In this document: positions 22,287 through 31,300 of the stretch, piece by piece
How the letters are laid out: every line of letters begins with the position of its first letter
Numbering within the stretch: the first letter of the stretch is position 1
Origin: Aplidium turbinatum
Taxonomy: Eukaryota > Chordata > Ascidiacea > Aplousobranchia > Polyclinidae
Direction of reading: 5' to 3'
Assembly: GCA_918807975.1 (NCBI GenBank)
Contig: OU964920.1
Span: forward strand, 5,592,501-5,656,500
DNA: 64,000 nucleotides
Translations under genes and position numbers: made by a program
The notes under the pieces: generated by a model
What the model was told of the DNA's origin: nothing
Seen by the model: only the letters and a program-made list of their open reading frames with translations
Databases searched by the model: none

Positions 22287-23568
22287 AGAATGACACCGCG
22301 GTCATTCTGGCAGAATACTTTTGCGCGATCCGCCTGAAAAAATGATCCGTAAAATATTGCGCGGTAAACAATGCGATGAAAGCAGCAACACCCGGAAGCT
22401 GATAAAATCACTTCTCGTTACCACATCAAAGCAAATGTTATATTTTTTCCATAGGCAAATGAACAGTGCACACAGAAATTTAAATAAAAAACTCGATTTT
22501 TCAAAGATAAAGCAAGTGCAATTGCGAAAAGTAAGACATAAAATCGTATATTAAGACTGCTATATGTGATTTGGCAAGAAAATTAAGCATCACAAAAACG
22601 TATATAAAAATACTTTTCCGGAATATTCTTCGAAATTTTCTTTTTGAATCGTGTTCAGAATTAAATTTCCTTTACAGGGGTGTCAATCTCGTGATGCGGC
22701 AGACGAAAGAAACGCGAACAGAATGATTTAAAAATGGGGTAAATATTTTACGAAGGCTAGTAGGCTAGATGTAAAGCAAGTATACGGGCAGTTGAATTAA
22801 CAAGTAACCATGAGCATGTAATTAGTATCAATAGCTGATGCTAATAGCGCAAGGCAGCTTACCATAACAAGATTTATTAAACTACTATCAGTACCTATTG
22901 TCATTTTACAGTAAACAGAGATTATTTACGATAAACAGTAGCCCTTCTATTGTCAGACGTATTAAAAGCCTTCATATCCCCTTCTCTAGATATCCCTGAT
23001 TGAATCCAATGCATGTAAAATTTAGGTGGCACGTGTTGCGGATTATAGCTTTATTCGAAGATGTCCCTAGTGGTGTCAATTATGCAAAAATTGTATTATT
23101 TTATTTAATGTCGTAAAATATGCTCCATCTTTAAACCGTTCTGCGGAGAGTTTCTCCCAAATGCCCACCTATTGATGCATATCCCTGGAAAGGTAATTTA
23201 ATACTGAATCCGATGCATGTAAAATTTAAGTGGCACGTGTTGCGGATTATAGTTCTATTCGAAGATGTTTGGAGAGGTGTTTTTTATGCAAAAATCGTAT
23301 TATTTTTTTGAATATTATAAAGATATTATCCATCTTTGAACCGTTCTGCTGGACGTTCCTCCCAAATGCCCACCTATTGGTGCACATCCCTAGAAAGGTA
23401 ATTTAATACTGAATCCGATGCATGTAAAATTTAAGTGGCACATGTTGCAGATTAGGCTATAGTTTTATTTAAGATTTTTCGAACGTATGTCAGGTCGCAT
23501 TTTATGCCTCGCACTTATTCACGGATAACTTTTTTAGGCGAAAAACGGAAAAATTATTTTGCTAGAAT
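22287..23568. repeat. Foldback-type element E1
   Basis: Inverted ends GGTCATTCTGGCAGAATA (about 22300) and, on the minus strand, GGTCATTCTAGCAAAATAAT (about 23570). The left part (22287-22740) is a ~450-bp terminal block also found at 23570-24030 and reversed at 25103-25490. The right part is the 22990-23480 tandem array. No protein is recognisable; the short frames that recur in the terminal block follow from repetition. Confidence 0.7.
22990..23480 (-). repeat. ~205-bp tandem array (about 2.4 units)
   Basis: Unit starts at TGAATCC near 23001, 23205 and 23410, so the period is 204-205 bp. Each unit carries GATGCATGTAAAATTTAAG, GGCACGTGTTGCGGATTATAG, CATCTTTGAACCGTTCTGC and AATGCCCACCTATTG. 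Read in reverse, the unit is a diverged homologue of the 24050-25100 array, sharing GGAAAGG(A/T)AATTTAAT and nearby blocks. Confidence 0.85.
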
Positions 23569-24049
23569 GACCACCCTCATTCTGGCAGAATAATTTTGCG
23601 CGATCCGCCTAAAAAAATGATCCGTAAAAAATTGCGCGGTAAACAATGCGATGAAAGCAGCAACATTCGGAAGCTGATGAAATCACTTCTCCTTACCACA
23701 TCAAAGCAAATGTTATATTTTTTTCATAACCAAATGAACAGTGAACACAGAAATTTAAATAAAAAACTCGACTTGTCAAAGATAAAGCAACTGCAATTGC
23801 GAAAAGTTAGACATAAAATCGTATCTATTAAGACTGCTAAATGTGATATGGCAAGCAAAGTAAGCATCACAAAAACGACAATCAAAATATTTTCCCGAAA
23901 TATTTTTCGGAATTTTATTTTTGAATCGTGTTCAGAATTAAATTTCCTTTCCAGGGGTGTCAATTTCGTGGTGGGGCAGACGAAGAAAACGCGAGCACAA
24001 TGGTTTAAAAATGGGATAAATGTCTTCCGTATTTAAAAATAAATGGAGA

Positions 24050-25100
24050 TTTTGACGTTTTGACACGCCTTCAATTAAGCGTCTATAAAAATATTTTCCC
24101 GAAATATTTTTCGGAATTTTATTTTTGAATCGTGTTCAGAATTAAATTTCCTTTTCAGGGGTGGCAATTTTGTGGTGGGGCAGACAAAGGAACCGCGGGC
24201 AGAATGATTTAAAAATGGGGTAAATATCTTACGTATTATAAAACTAAATATAGATTTTGACGTTTTGACACGCCTTCAATTAAGCGTCTATAAAAAACAT
24301 TTTTCCGAAATATTTTTCGAAATTTTATTTTTGAATCGTGTTCAGAGGTAAATTTTCTTTCCAGGGGTGGCAAGCTCGTGGTGGGGCAGACAAAGGAAAC
24401 GCGAGCAAAATGGTTTAAAAATGTGGTAAATTTCTTACGTATTTAAAAATAAATAGAGATTTTAACGTTTATAGACGCCTTCAATTAAGCGTCTATAAAA
24501 ATATTTTCCCGAAATATTTTTTGGAATTTTATTTTTGAATCGTGTTCAGAATTAAATTTCCTTTCCAGGGGTATCCATTTCGTGGTGGGGCAGACGAAGG
24601 AAACGCAAGAAGAATGGTTTAAAAATGGGGTAAATGTCTTACGTATTTAAAAATAAATGGAGATTTTAACGTTTATAGACGCCTTCAATTAAGCGTCTAT
24701 AAAAATATTTTCCCAAAATATTTTTCGGAATTGTATTTTTGAATCGTGTTCAGAATTAAGTTTCTTTTCCAGGGGTGGCAATTTCGTGGTGGGACAGACG
24801 AAGGAAACACGAGCACAATGGTTTAAAAATGGGGTAAATGTCTTACGTATTTAAAAATAAATAGAGATTTTAACGTTTATAGACGCCTTCAATTAAGCGT
24901 CTATAAAAATATTTTCCCGAAATATTTTTCGGAATTTTATTTTTGAATCGTGTTCAGAATTAAATTTCCTTTCCAGGGGTGGCAAGCTCGTGGTGGAGCA
25001 GACGAAGGAAACGCGAGCAGAATGGTTTTATTTTAAAAATGGGGTAAATATCTTACGTATTTAAAAATAAATAGAGATTTTAATGTTTATAGACGCCTTC
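24050..25100 (+). repeat. ~205-bp tandem array (5 units)
   Basis: The block CTTCAATTAAGCGTCTATAA begins at 24069, 24274, 24479, 24683 and 24887, with a variant at 25097: a period of 204-210 bp. Each unit contains GTCTATAAAAATATTTTCCC, an AAATATTTTTCGGAATTT near-palindrome, AATTTCCTTTCCAGGGGTGG and GGGGCAGACGAAGGAAACGC. Confidence 0.92.
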
Positions 25101-25488
25101 AATTAAACGTCGCGTTTCCTTCGTCTGCTTACCATGAAATTGACACCCCTGGAAAGGAAATTTAATTCTGAACACGATTCAAAAATAAAATTCTGAAAAA
25201 TATTTCGGAAAAGTATTTTTATTGTCGTTTTTGTGATGCTTACTTTTCTTGCCATATCACATATAGCAGTCTTAATAGATACGATTTTATGTCTAACTTT
25301 TCGCAATTGCAGTTGCTTTATCTTTGACAAGTCGAGTTTTTTATTTAAATTTCTATGTTCACTGCTCATTTGGCTATGGAAAAAATATAACATTTGCTTT
25401 GATGTGGTAAGGAGAAGTGATTTTATCAGCTTCCGAATGTTGCTGCTTTCATCGCATTGTTTACCGCGCAATTTTTTACGGATCATTT

Positions 25489-25786
25489 TGGTTTGGTTTG
25501 GTTTGGTTTTGAAGCTTTATCCTCGGACTGACAAAGCCTTGATAGGTTATTCCTGGTACTTGTTCGCATACTTGTAGAGGCACTTGACGCAGGGCCGGTT
25601 ACCGAGATTGGCAGAGTGAAGTTTTCCGATTGTTGAAGTCTTGTTGCCGAGAAATTATTCCATTCACTAGGTGCCGCTGAATGGAGAGCAGTCCTGAAAT
25701 GCGTTGCTCAAGCGCACACCCCGAGAGTCGAACCAGCGCCGTGTGATCTTGAGCCCGGCGCGTAACCACTGCGCAAAATTATTTTG
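25489..25786 (-). mobile_element. tRNA-derived SINE
   Basis: Minus-strand, nearly full-length SINE. Its 3' end is a (GGTTT)n-type run on the + strand, followed by CTTTATCCTCGGACTGAC and CTTGTAGAGGC, and then the body. The head is somewhat rearranged (GAGCCCGGCGCGTAACCACT). It sits within the subterminal region of foldback element E2 and faces the next SINE. Confidence 0.88.
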
Positions 25787-25861
25787 CCAAAATGACGGTG
25801 GTGCCAGAATGAGGGTGGTCAGAATGACGGTGGTGAAAAAAATGCTCAAATAAAATCAATA

Positions 25862-26077
25862 GTCCGCCCCATTAGCTCAGTGCCTCAGTGATTACACACC
25901 CGGCTCAAGATCACGCAGCGCAAGTTCGACTCTCGGGGTGTGCGCTTGAGCAACGCATTTCAGGACTGCTCTCCATTCAGCGGAACCTAATGAATGGAAT
26001 AATTCCCTGGCAACAACAATCGGAAACTTCACTCTGCCAATCTGGGTAACCGGCCATGTGTCAAGAGCCTCTACAAG
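25862..26077 (+). mobile_element. tRNA-derived SINE, 5' part (split by hAT)
   Basis: Head GTCCGCCCCATTAGCTCAGT and B-box AGTTCGACTCTCGGGG, then body. It is interrupted at TCTACAAG by the hAT at 26078-27630 and resumes at 27631-27715 (TCTACAAGTATGCGAAAC ... GAGGATAAAGATTCAAAACC). Confidence 0.92.
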
Positions 26078-27630
26078 CAGTGCAGGATTAAGGTGGATGC
26101 TATTGATGCTGCAGCATTAGGCCCATTCCTGAAATAGGCCCAGACGAAAACAGACGTGAATTTTCCGGACGCTGAACAGTTTTCCTTTGCTTAATTAACC
26201 CACAAATAATTCTTATTATGAAATTTGTAGTCCGACTTTCGCACGCCTAGGCACAGTGTAACGCCTAGGCACGTAAGATAAAGCAAGATTTTGGCATAGA
26301 CTACTTATTTAAGATGAAAAATTATAACACTTTTCGAGCTGTTTCAGGGCCCTTCATTACTTCAGCCGCAGATAAGATGCACGGCTTTATTAACTCTTCC
26401 CCAATCGTGTATGCTTTTTTTGGTTTTAACTATTCGTAGAGAAACTAGATAGGATTCATGAAGAAAGGATTTTTCGGTAGTCGTCATCTTTTCATTTGCT
26501 TTTTTTAATCGTTCATATCAGAGAATATTCGTCCAAAATATTCAAGTGGCTTGCCTTCAAGATTGTTGTGCTTTGAATGAAAGTGACGAACAACTTTAGA
26601 AGGTTTCATAACGTCATTTGGCAGAATTTGGGAGCACACCAAACATTAGGGCCGTGACGATTGTTCACTACCCGGAACTATTGTAAAACCAAGCTCCAAG
26701 TATTTTTATTGTATTGCCTGACAAATTCCCCTTTTCGTTTCTTACTTCCCTCTGTGACACTCAACTTATCTGCATATGCCCTTTTCGTAGTTTACATTTG
26801 CACCTACTGATACTTGGTTCATTTCCATTTTGAGAATTATTTGTTTCAAAAGTCTTAGTTTTTTCCTTCTTGTTAAAATACACTTGTTGGTTCGTTGATT
26901 CCATATTAATCCTTCTGTAGTTTAACAGGACAAGCTATTGCAGCATCTGAAAAGTGAATATGCGCACCCAGAAATCGGTGAGTGTGAACGAGTCAGCAGA
27001 GCTTACCATGTACAAGCTTTTGTCGTCGTTGAACCTTTCTCAAACATTTCCAAACGTCGAGATTGCTTTGCGCATCTATCTGTGCTTGATGGTGTCTAAT
27101 GCCTCCGGCGAGCGGAGCTTCTCAAAACTGGGAATAGTCAAAGGAGAGCTGCGGTCCTCGATGAGGGAGGAAAGGCTAAACATGCTGGCGCTTATGAGCA
27201 TTGAACATGAGGTGCTGAGCAGCCTTGACTGCACTGACATGATCGAAGATTTCGCGCTTGCTAAGGCTCGAAAAACAGTAGTATAAATAAGCAGCACTAG
27301 CGCAGCATTGACAATATGCCAACGTTAAGTTGATCTGGATTAGCCTTTTCTTCATTAACTCCGCTTTTCAGGCAATATTGGTATTGAATTGTGTTGGTGT
27401 TACATAGCCTGATGTTACTCTCGAGTTTTTACGATAACACGTCGTTATTATTGTTCATGTTCATTAAAATTTGGCTGACTGCGTCGAAAGCAATAAAGGC
27501 TCTTTGGTCGGTCTGATTACGCGTGTACGGTGGAGTCAGAGTGTCGAATGCATACGTACCAATGCCAAAAAAAAATAGGCCTGTTTTTGCGCTGCAGCAT
27601 CAGGCCCAGTTTCGTCTTAATCCGGCCCTG
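26078..27630 (+). mobile_element. hAT element inside a SINE (C-terminal exon kept)
   Basis: 1553 bp with ends CAGTGCAGGATTAAGGTGG and, on the minus strand, CAGGGCCGGATTAAGACG, flanked by the perfect 8-bp repeat TCTACAAG (26070-26077 and 27631-27638). The + strand holds the hAT dimerisation domain (next entry). Most of the transposase is missing. Confidence 0.93.
26954..27286 (+). pseudogene. hAT transposase C-terminal piece (ZMYM-like)
   Basis: About 110 codons ending in a stop. They read FPNVEIALRIYLCLMVSNAS, GERSFSKLGIVKGELRSSM, EERLNMLALMSIEHE: the hAT C-terminal dimerisation domain of the ZMYM-like group (compare the SERSFSTLKRIK motif of the 11670-13769 protein). An acceptor-like TTTAACAG lies just upstream at about 26925, so this may be the last exon of a spliced transposase whose other exons are gone. 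Confidence 0.8.
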
Positions 27631-27715
27631 TCTACAAGTATGCGAAACTACAAGGAATAACCAATCAAGGCTTTGTCAGTCCGAGGATAAAGATTCAAAA
27701 CCAACCAGCCAATAA
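27631..27715 (+). mobile_element. tRNA-derived SINE, 3' part
   Basis: Continuation of the SINE at 25862-26077 beyond the hAT insertion; ends with GAGGATAAAGATTCAAAACC. Confidence 0.9.
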
Positions 27716-27770
27716 AAGTTTTTGTATCTGCTAGTGCTACCGTATGTGTTTAAAAAGTTAGCAATAAACT

Positions 27771-27938
27771 CCATGGCGTAGCTAGGGAATGTGCCGCCCG
27801 GGCGAATTCAGATTTTGCCGCCCCTCCAAGAAAATGCATGTGAAAATGAAATGCGTTTTTTTATCATTATAATCAAAATCAAAAATCGTAGTCTGAAAAT
27901 GCCACCCGGGGCGGTCCGCCCCTATAGCTACGCCACTG
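27771..27938. mobile_element. hAT MITE (168 bp)
   Basis: Ends CCATGGCGTAGCTAGGG and, on the minus strand, CAGTGGCGTAGCTATAGG; perfect 8-bp flanking repeat AATAAACT (27763-27770 and 27939-27946). It lies about 130 bp upstream of the NEDD8 start, in the presumed promoter region. Confidence 0.92.
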
Positions 27939-28002
27939 AATAAACTATGTAATGGTACCGTTACCATCCTTATTAAGTGCATATTGCCAAGTCATGAATA
28001 AA

Positions 28003-28071
28003 ATTTATTTTTACAGGTTTTTAGTCAAAGGTTAGTAAATTTGTAATGATTGGTGAGGTCTCTCATTAATC
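28003..28071 (+). promoter_or_regulatory. Candidate splice acceptor and 5' leader of NEDD8
   Basis: A pyrimidine-rich ATTTATTTTTACAG ends at 28016, 55 nt before the NEDD8 ATG, with no matching upstream donor that I can identify. It could be a cis acceptor for an unseen 5' exon or a spliced-leader acceptor. No TATA-type promoter is evident. Mapped 5' ends would decide this. Confidence 0.35.
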
Positions 28072-28308
28072 ATGCTTATTAAAGTCAAAACTTTGACTGG
28101 CAAAGAAATTGAGATTGATATTGAAGCGAATGACAAAGTAGAACGTATAAAAGAAAGAGTTGAAGAAAAAGAAGGAATTCCACCACCGCAGCAACGATTG
28201 ATATTTGGTGGAAAGCAGATGAACGACGATAAAACAGCTTCAGATTATAAGATTGTTGGTGGATCTGTGTTACACTTGGTTTTAGCTCTACGTGGAGGCT
28301 GTTTCTAA
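28072..28308 (+). CDS. NEDD8: NEDD8 ubiquitin-like modifier
   Basis: 78 codons, recognisable throughout as NEDD8: [17 protein letters not shown] at the start, [17 protein letters not shown] in the middle, and HLVLALRGG at residues 68-76. The Gly75-Gly76 pair is the conjugation site and Ala72 is the residue that separates NEDD8 from ubiquitin (Arg72). Only two residues, Cys-Phe, follow the glycines and would be removed by NEDD8 proteases, versus five in human. NEDD8 is attached to cullins to activate cullin-RING ubiquitin ligases. There is no intron in the coding region. Intact sequence and the TRAPPC1 start 65 nt after the stop argue for a functional first cistron rather than a dead retrocopy. 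A retrocopy origin is not excluded. Confidence 0.95.
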   Translation: MLIKVKTLTGKEIEIDIEANDKVERIKERVEEKEGIPPPQQRLIFGGKQMNDDKTASDYKIVGGSVLHLVLALRGGCF

Positions 28309-28373
28309 TACTCCTGTCAAGCCAACAAACAAAAACTAATAATTTCTTGAAATCTCATAATCAATTTTGCAAT
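28309..28373 (+). other. Intercistronic spacer NEDD8-TRAPPC1
   Basis: Only 65 nt separate the two coding regions. There is no AATAAA. A possible trans-splice acceptor lies directly after the NEDD8 stop: CTAATACTCCTGTCAAG, with AG at 28320-28321 and a branch-point-like CTAAT before it. This is too short for a separate terminator and promoter of the usual kind. Confidence 0.55.
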
Positions 28374-31300
28374 ATGACCATATATCTGCTGCATATTTAT
28401 GACCGAAATGGAAGTTCTCTTTATGAGAAAGAATGGTGCAGGCGAAAGGCTTCTAACTTACCAAAAGAACAAGAAAGAAAATTAATGTTTGGAATGCTGC
28501 ATTCAATGAAGTCATTTGTATCAAAGATGTCACCGAGAGATAGGTAAGCAACTAAGCATGTCACATTAAATCTGTTTGTTAGAAATGTTTGAAAACAGTT
28601 CAACTGTCTGTTTGACATGTCTATGCACTATGCAGGCCTCGAAATTCACGGCGGACACGGTGATCATGTCCGCCGTCACAGCATGTGATGTCCGCAGGAA
28701 GTACCATCTAGATCGGTCATATTTGTCCACCGAGAAATAACACAGGAACTAATGACACAAATCGTCATTGTATAGCATGAACACTGAACAGTTGTTGCAA
28801 GAATATAATTAACCGCATCTAAAAAATGTGAATATTATAATGTATCCCTTAGCTTCCATTCAAGCAGGAAAACTTTCGATTTTTATGTTGCTTCAACGAT
28901 TGATGACATTGAATCAGCGTAACAAAGGTGAATTCTTCGCTAAGAATCGATGGGAGTACCGGTACTTCTACACTAATTACGCACAACTTAGTTCAAGTGT
29001 TACGTCACAATGTCTGGCTTTGATCTCCGAGTAATATTGATAAGGCAAGGTTGGTTACAAAATTAGGTTCTACGAGTAGGCTATTACAGCAAGATGCAGC
29101 AAAATTTGTTAAGTTTTGGTATTACCGTAAGAAAAGGCCAGAGAAAATTCACTTTCGCTAACATGATACGCAAAAGTAAACCTGAAGAAAAAAGCCTAGT
29201 GAAACTTTGCTCATCAGGAAAAAGTAGCGTTGGTGTAAAAGTTTTCCGGCTTGTGCCCAGAGCATTGTGACGCAAGAAGCCACACGACCTCGTTCGGTGG
29301 AAGTTAATCAGTTATGCAGCGTATTAAGCAGCTACGCGGCGCTTGGTCTGATGAAAGCCTTTCGAATTGACTTCTCTGAAAATTTAAAAAGCCTTTTAAA
29401 CCGTAGCTATAGTTATCAAATGGCAAAGAATTATCAAGATAAAGTGATTAAGCATAAGGATTGATGCTAAAACTGGTGTGTCCGCCGTGAAACTTAATTT
29501 GTCCACCGAGATAGCTGCTTAGACCGGACACGTTTGTCCGCCGTCGACAAAAACGAATTTCGAGGCCTGCTATGATTGTCAATATATACACATTAAAATT
29601 CGTAGCTGGTATACCAGGCTTTGCCCTGGTAAAAATACCTTGACGACTTTGCTTTACGGTTCATACACTTCACCCTATATGTCTTGGTTGATTTCAATCT
29701 TTGACATGTACGAATGTCATAGTATTTATAACCAGGGCGGAGACTTGTACACTAGCTCCAAAATTCTTCACTTGTGAAAAGTTAGCCATGTTTACCAATT
29801 AAAAAAAAGGAAACTGTGGTTATTTTTAGAGTTGAATGCAAGTGAATCATAAGTTGCTTGTCTTAGTCAAAATATTTCATAAGGTTACAACTTCTGTACA
29901 TGCATGAGCTGCCTGTTTACTGTCTGCCCAATAACCAAGTCCATTTATTGACAAACTTGGTGAACAAAAAAGCAGCGATCAAGTAAAACAAAGTTTGATT
30001 CTCAAAGTTTGCGCTTGGGCAATGCACTTCAAGGACAGATCTCCATTCAACGAAACTTAGTGAATGAAGTAATTCACAGGCAACAACATTTCAACATCAC
30101 TCTGTTAATCTTGGTAATTGTGCCTGCATCAGTGGATCAAAGCCTTTAAAAGAAACATGCAAAACTGCCAGGATTGAGCTTCCAAAGAGGTTTTCTCACT
30201 CCAAAGATATAAGGTATAACACAACCAAATCAATTTGATTTTTAAAACAGAAATGTTTTTGTGTAGTTGTCTACTGACTACAACTTTGTGCTGTTACTTT
30301 AGTTATGTTGACAAAAATAGACAAGTTTTATTTCAGTCAAGAAGGGTTTCTGAGTTACGCAACCAGCAGATATAAACTCCACTTCTATGAGTCTCCTACT
30401 GGTTTAAAGTTCATTTTGATGACAGATATTCATGTTGGAAATATCAAGGAAATTCTGAAAAAGATTTACAGCTCAGTAAGCCATGTAATATCAAGTTTTT
30501 AACATTGGTGCATGTACTATTGTACTGTAGAATTTTTGTATATTAATTACGTTTATACCAGGAGTGGGAAGACATGTTCAATAAAAGAGTCACTTGTAAA
30601 AAACAGCAAACACCTGCGAGCTGCACAATATGCAGTAAAATAGCAAAACAATGCAAGCTTTACATGAAATAACTTAACAAAAATAAAAAACAACAAACAC
30701 AATATTAAGTTATTGTTTGATTTGCTAATCTCTGAAAATTTGGACGATGTGTTGTCAAAGCAGTACTTTAACTCAGTGGTTAAGTGCCCAACGCAAGATC
30801 AAACGGCGCTGGTTAGGCTCTCGGGGTGTGCGTTTGAGCAACACATTTCAGGTCAGGTCATTTTCAGCTCTCCATTCAGCAGCATCCACTGGATGGAATA
30901 ATTCCTCGGCAACAACTATTGGAGATGTTTCTCTGTCAAATCGGTAATCGTGTGTCAGTGGTTTAAAGCCTCTACAAGTATGCGAAACTGCCAGAAATAA
31001 CATAATATCAAAGGCTTTGTCAGTTTGAGGAAAAAGATTCAAAAACCAAACCAATTGTCCCAAGTGTTCATTTGTTACAATTGCAGGATGTTTTGATTTC
31101 ACAAACTTCATTTCAGAAAATGAACATTCACAACCCTAACTCCAGCTAAATATTTGGGCAGTTGTCGAGCATCTGCTGAATTGATGTTTAAATCGCGGAT
31201 CAAGACATTTTTTAGCGGCCGACCTGTCGCTAGATAACTGACAACGGCCGACCTGTCGCAAGGGTCATCTCACTGCTAGGGACTTGCTGTAATGCAAAAG

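Larger units (their letters stand above)
23570..25840. repeat. Foldback-type element E2 with tandem array
   Basis: Terminal block forward at 23570-24030 and reversed at 25103-25490, with a ~205-bp tandem array between. The right terminus reappears at about 25787-25840 (GCGCAAAATTATTTTGCC, then CCAGAATGAGGGTGGTC) after a SINE that replaced or split the subterminal part. It directly abuts E1 on the left. Confidence 0.7.

Noticed and set aside
22321-25486. Conserved 77-146-codon protein MIRKxLRGKQCDESSN... as a gene family
   Set aside because: It lies in the terminal block of a repeat present three times, is readable on both strands, and has no recognisable fold or conserved codon pattern by eye.
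29600-29760. MITE with CCAGGCTTTGCCCTGG hairpin and AACCAGGGCGG
   Set aside because: Pairing is short and no target duplication was found.
31210-31262. Regulatory repeat (two copies of CGGCCGACCTGTCGC)
   Set aside because: Only two short copies inside an intron; no supporting context.
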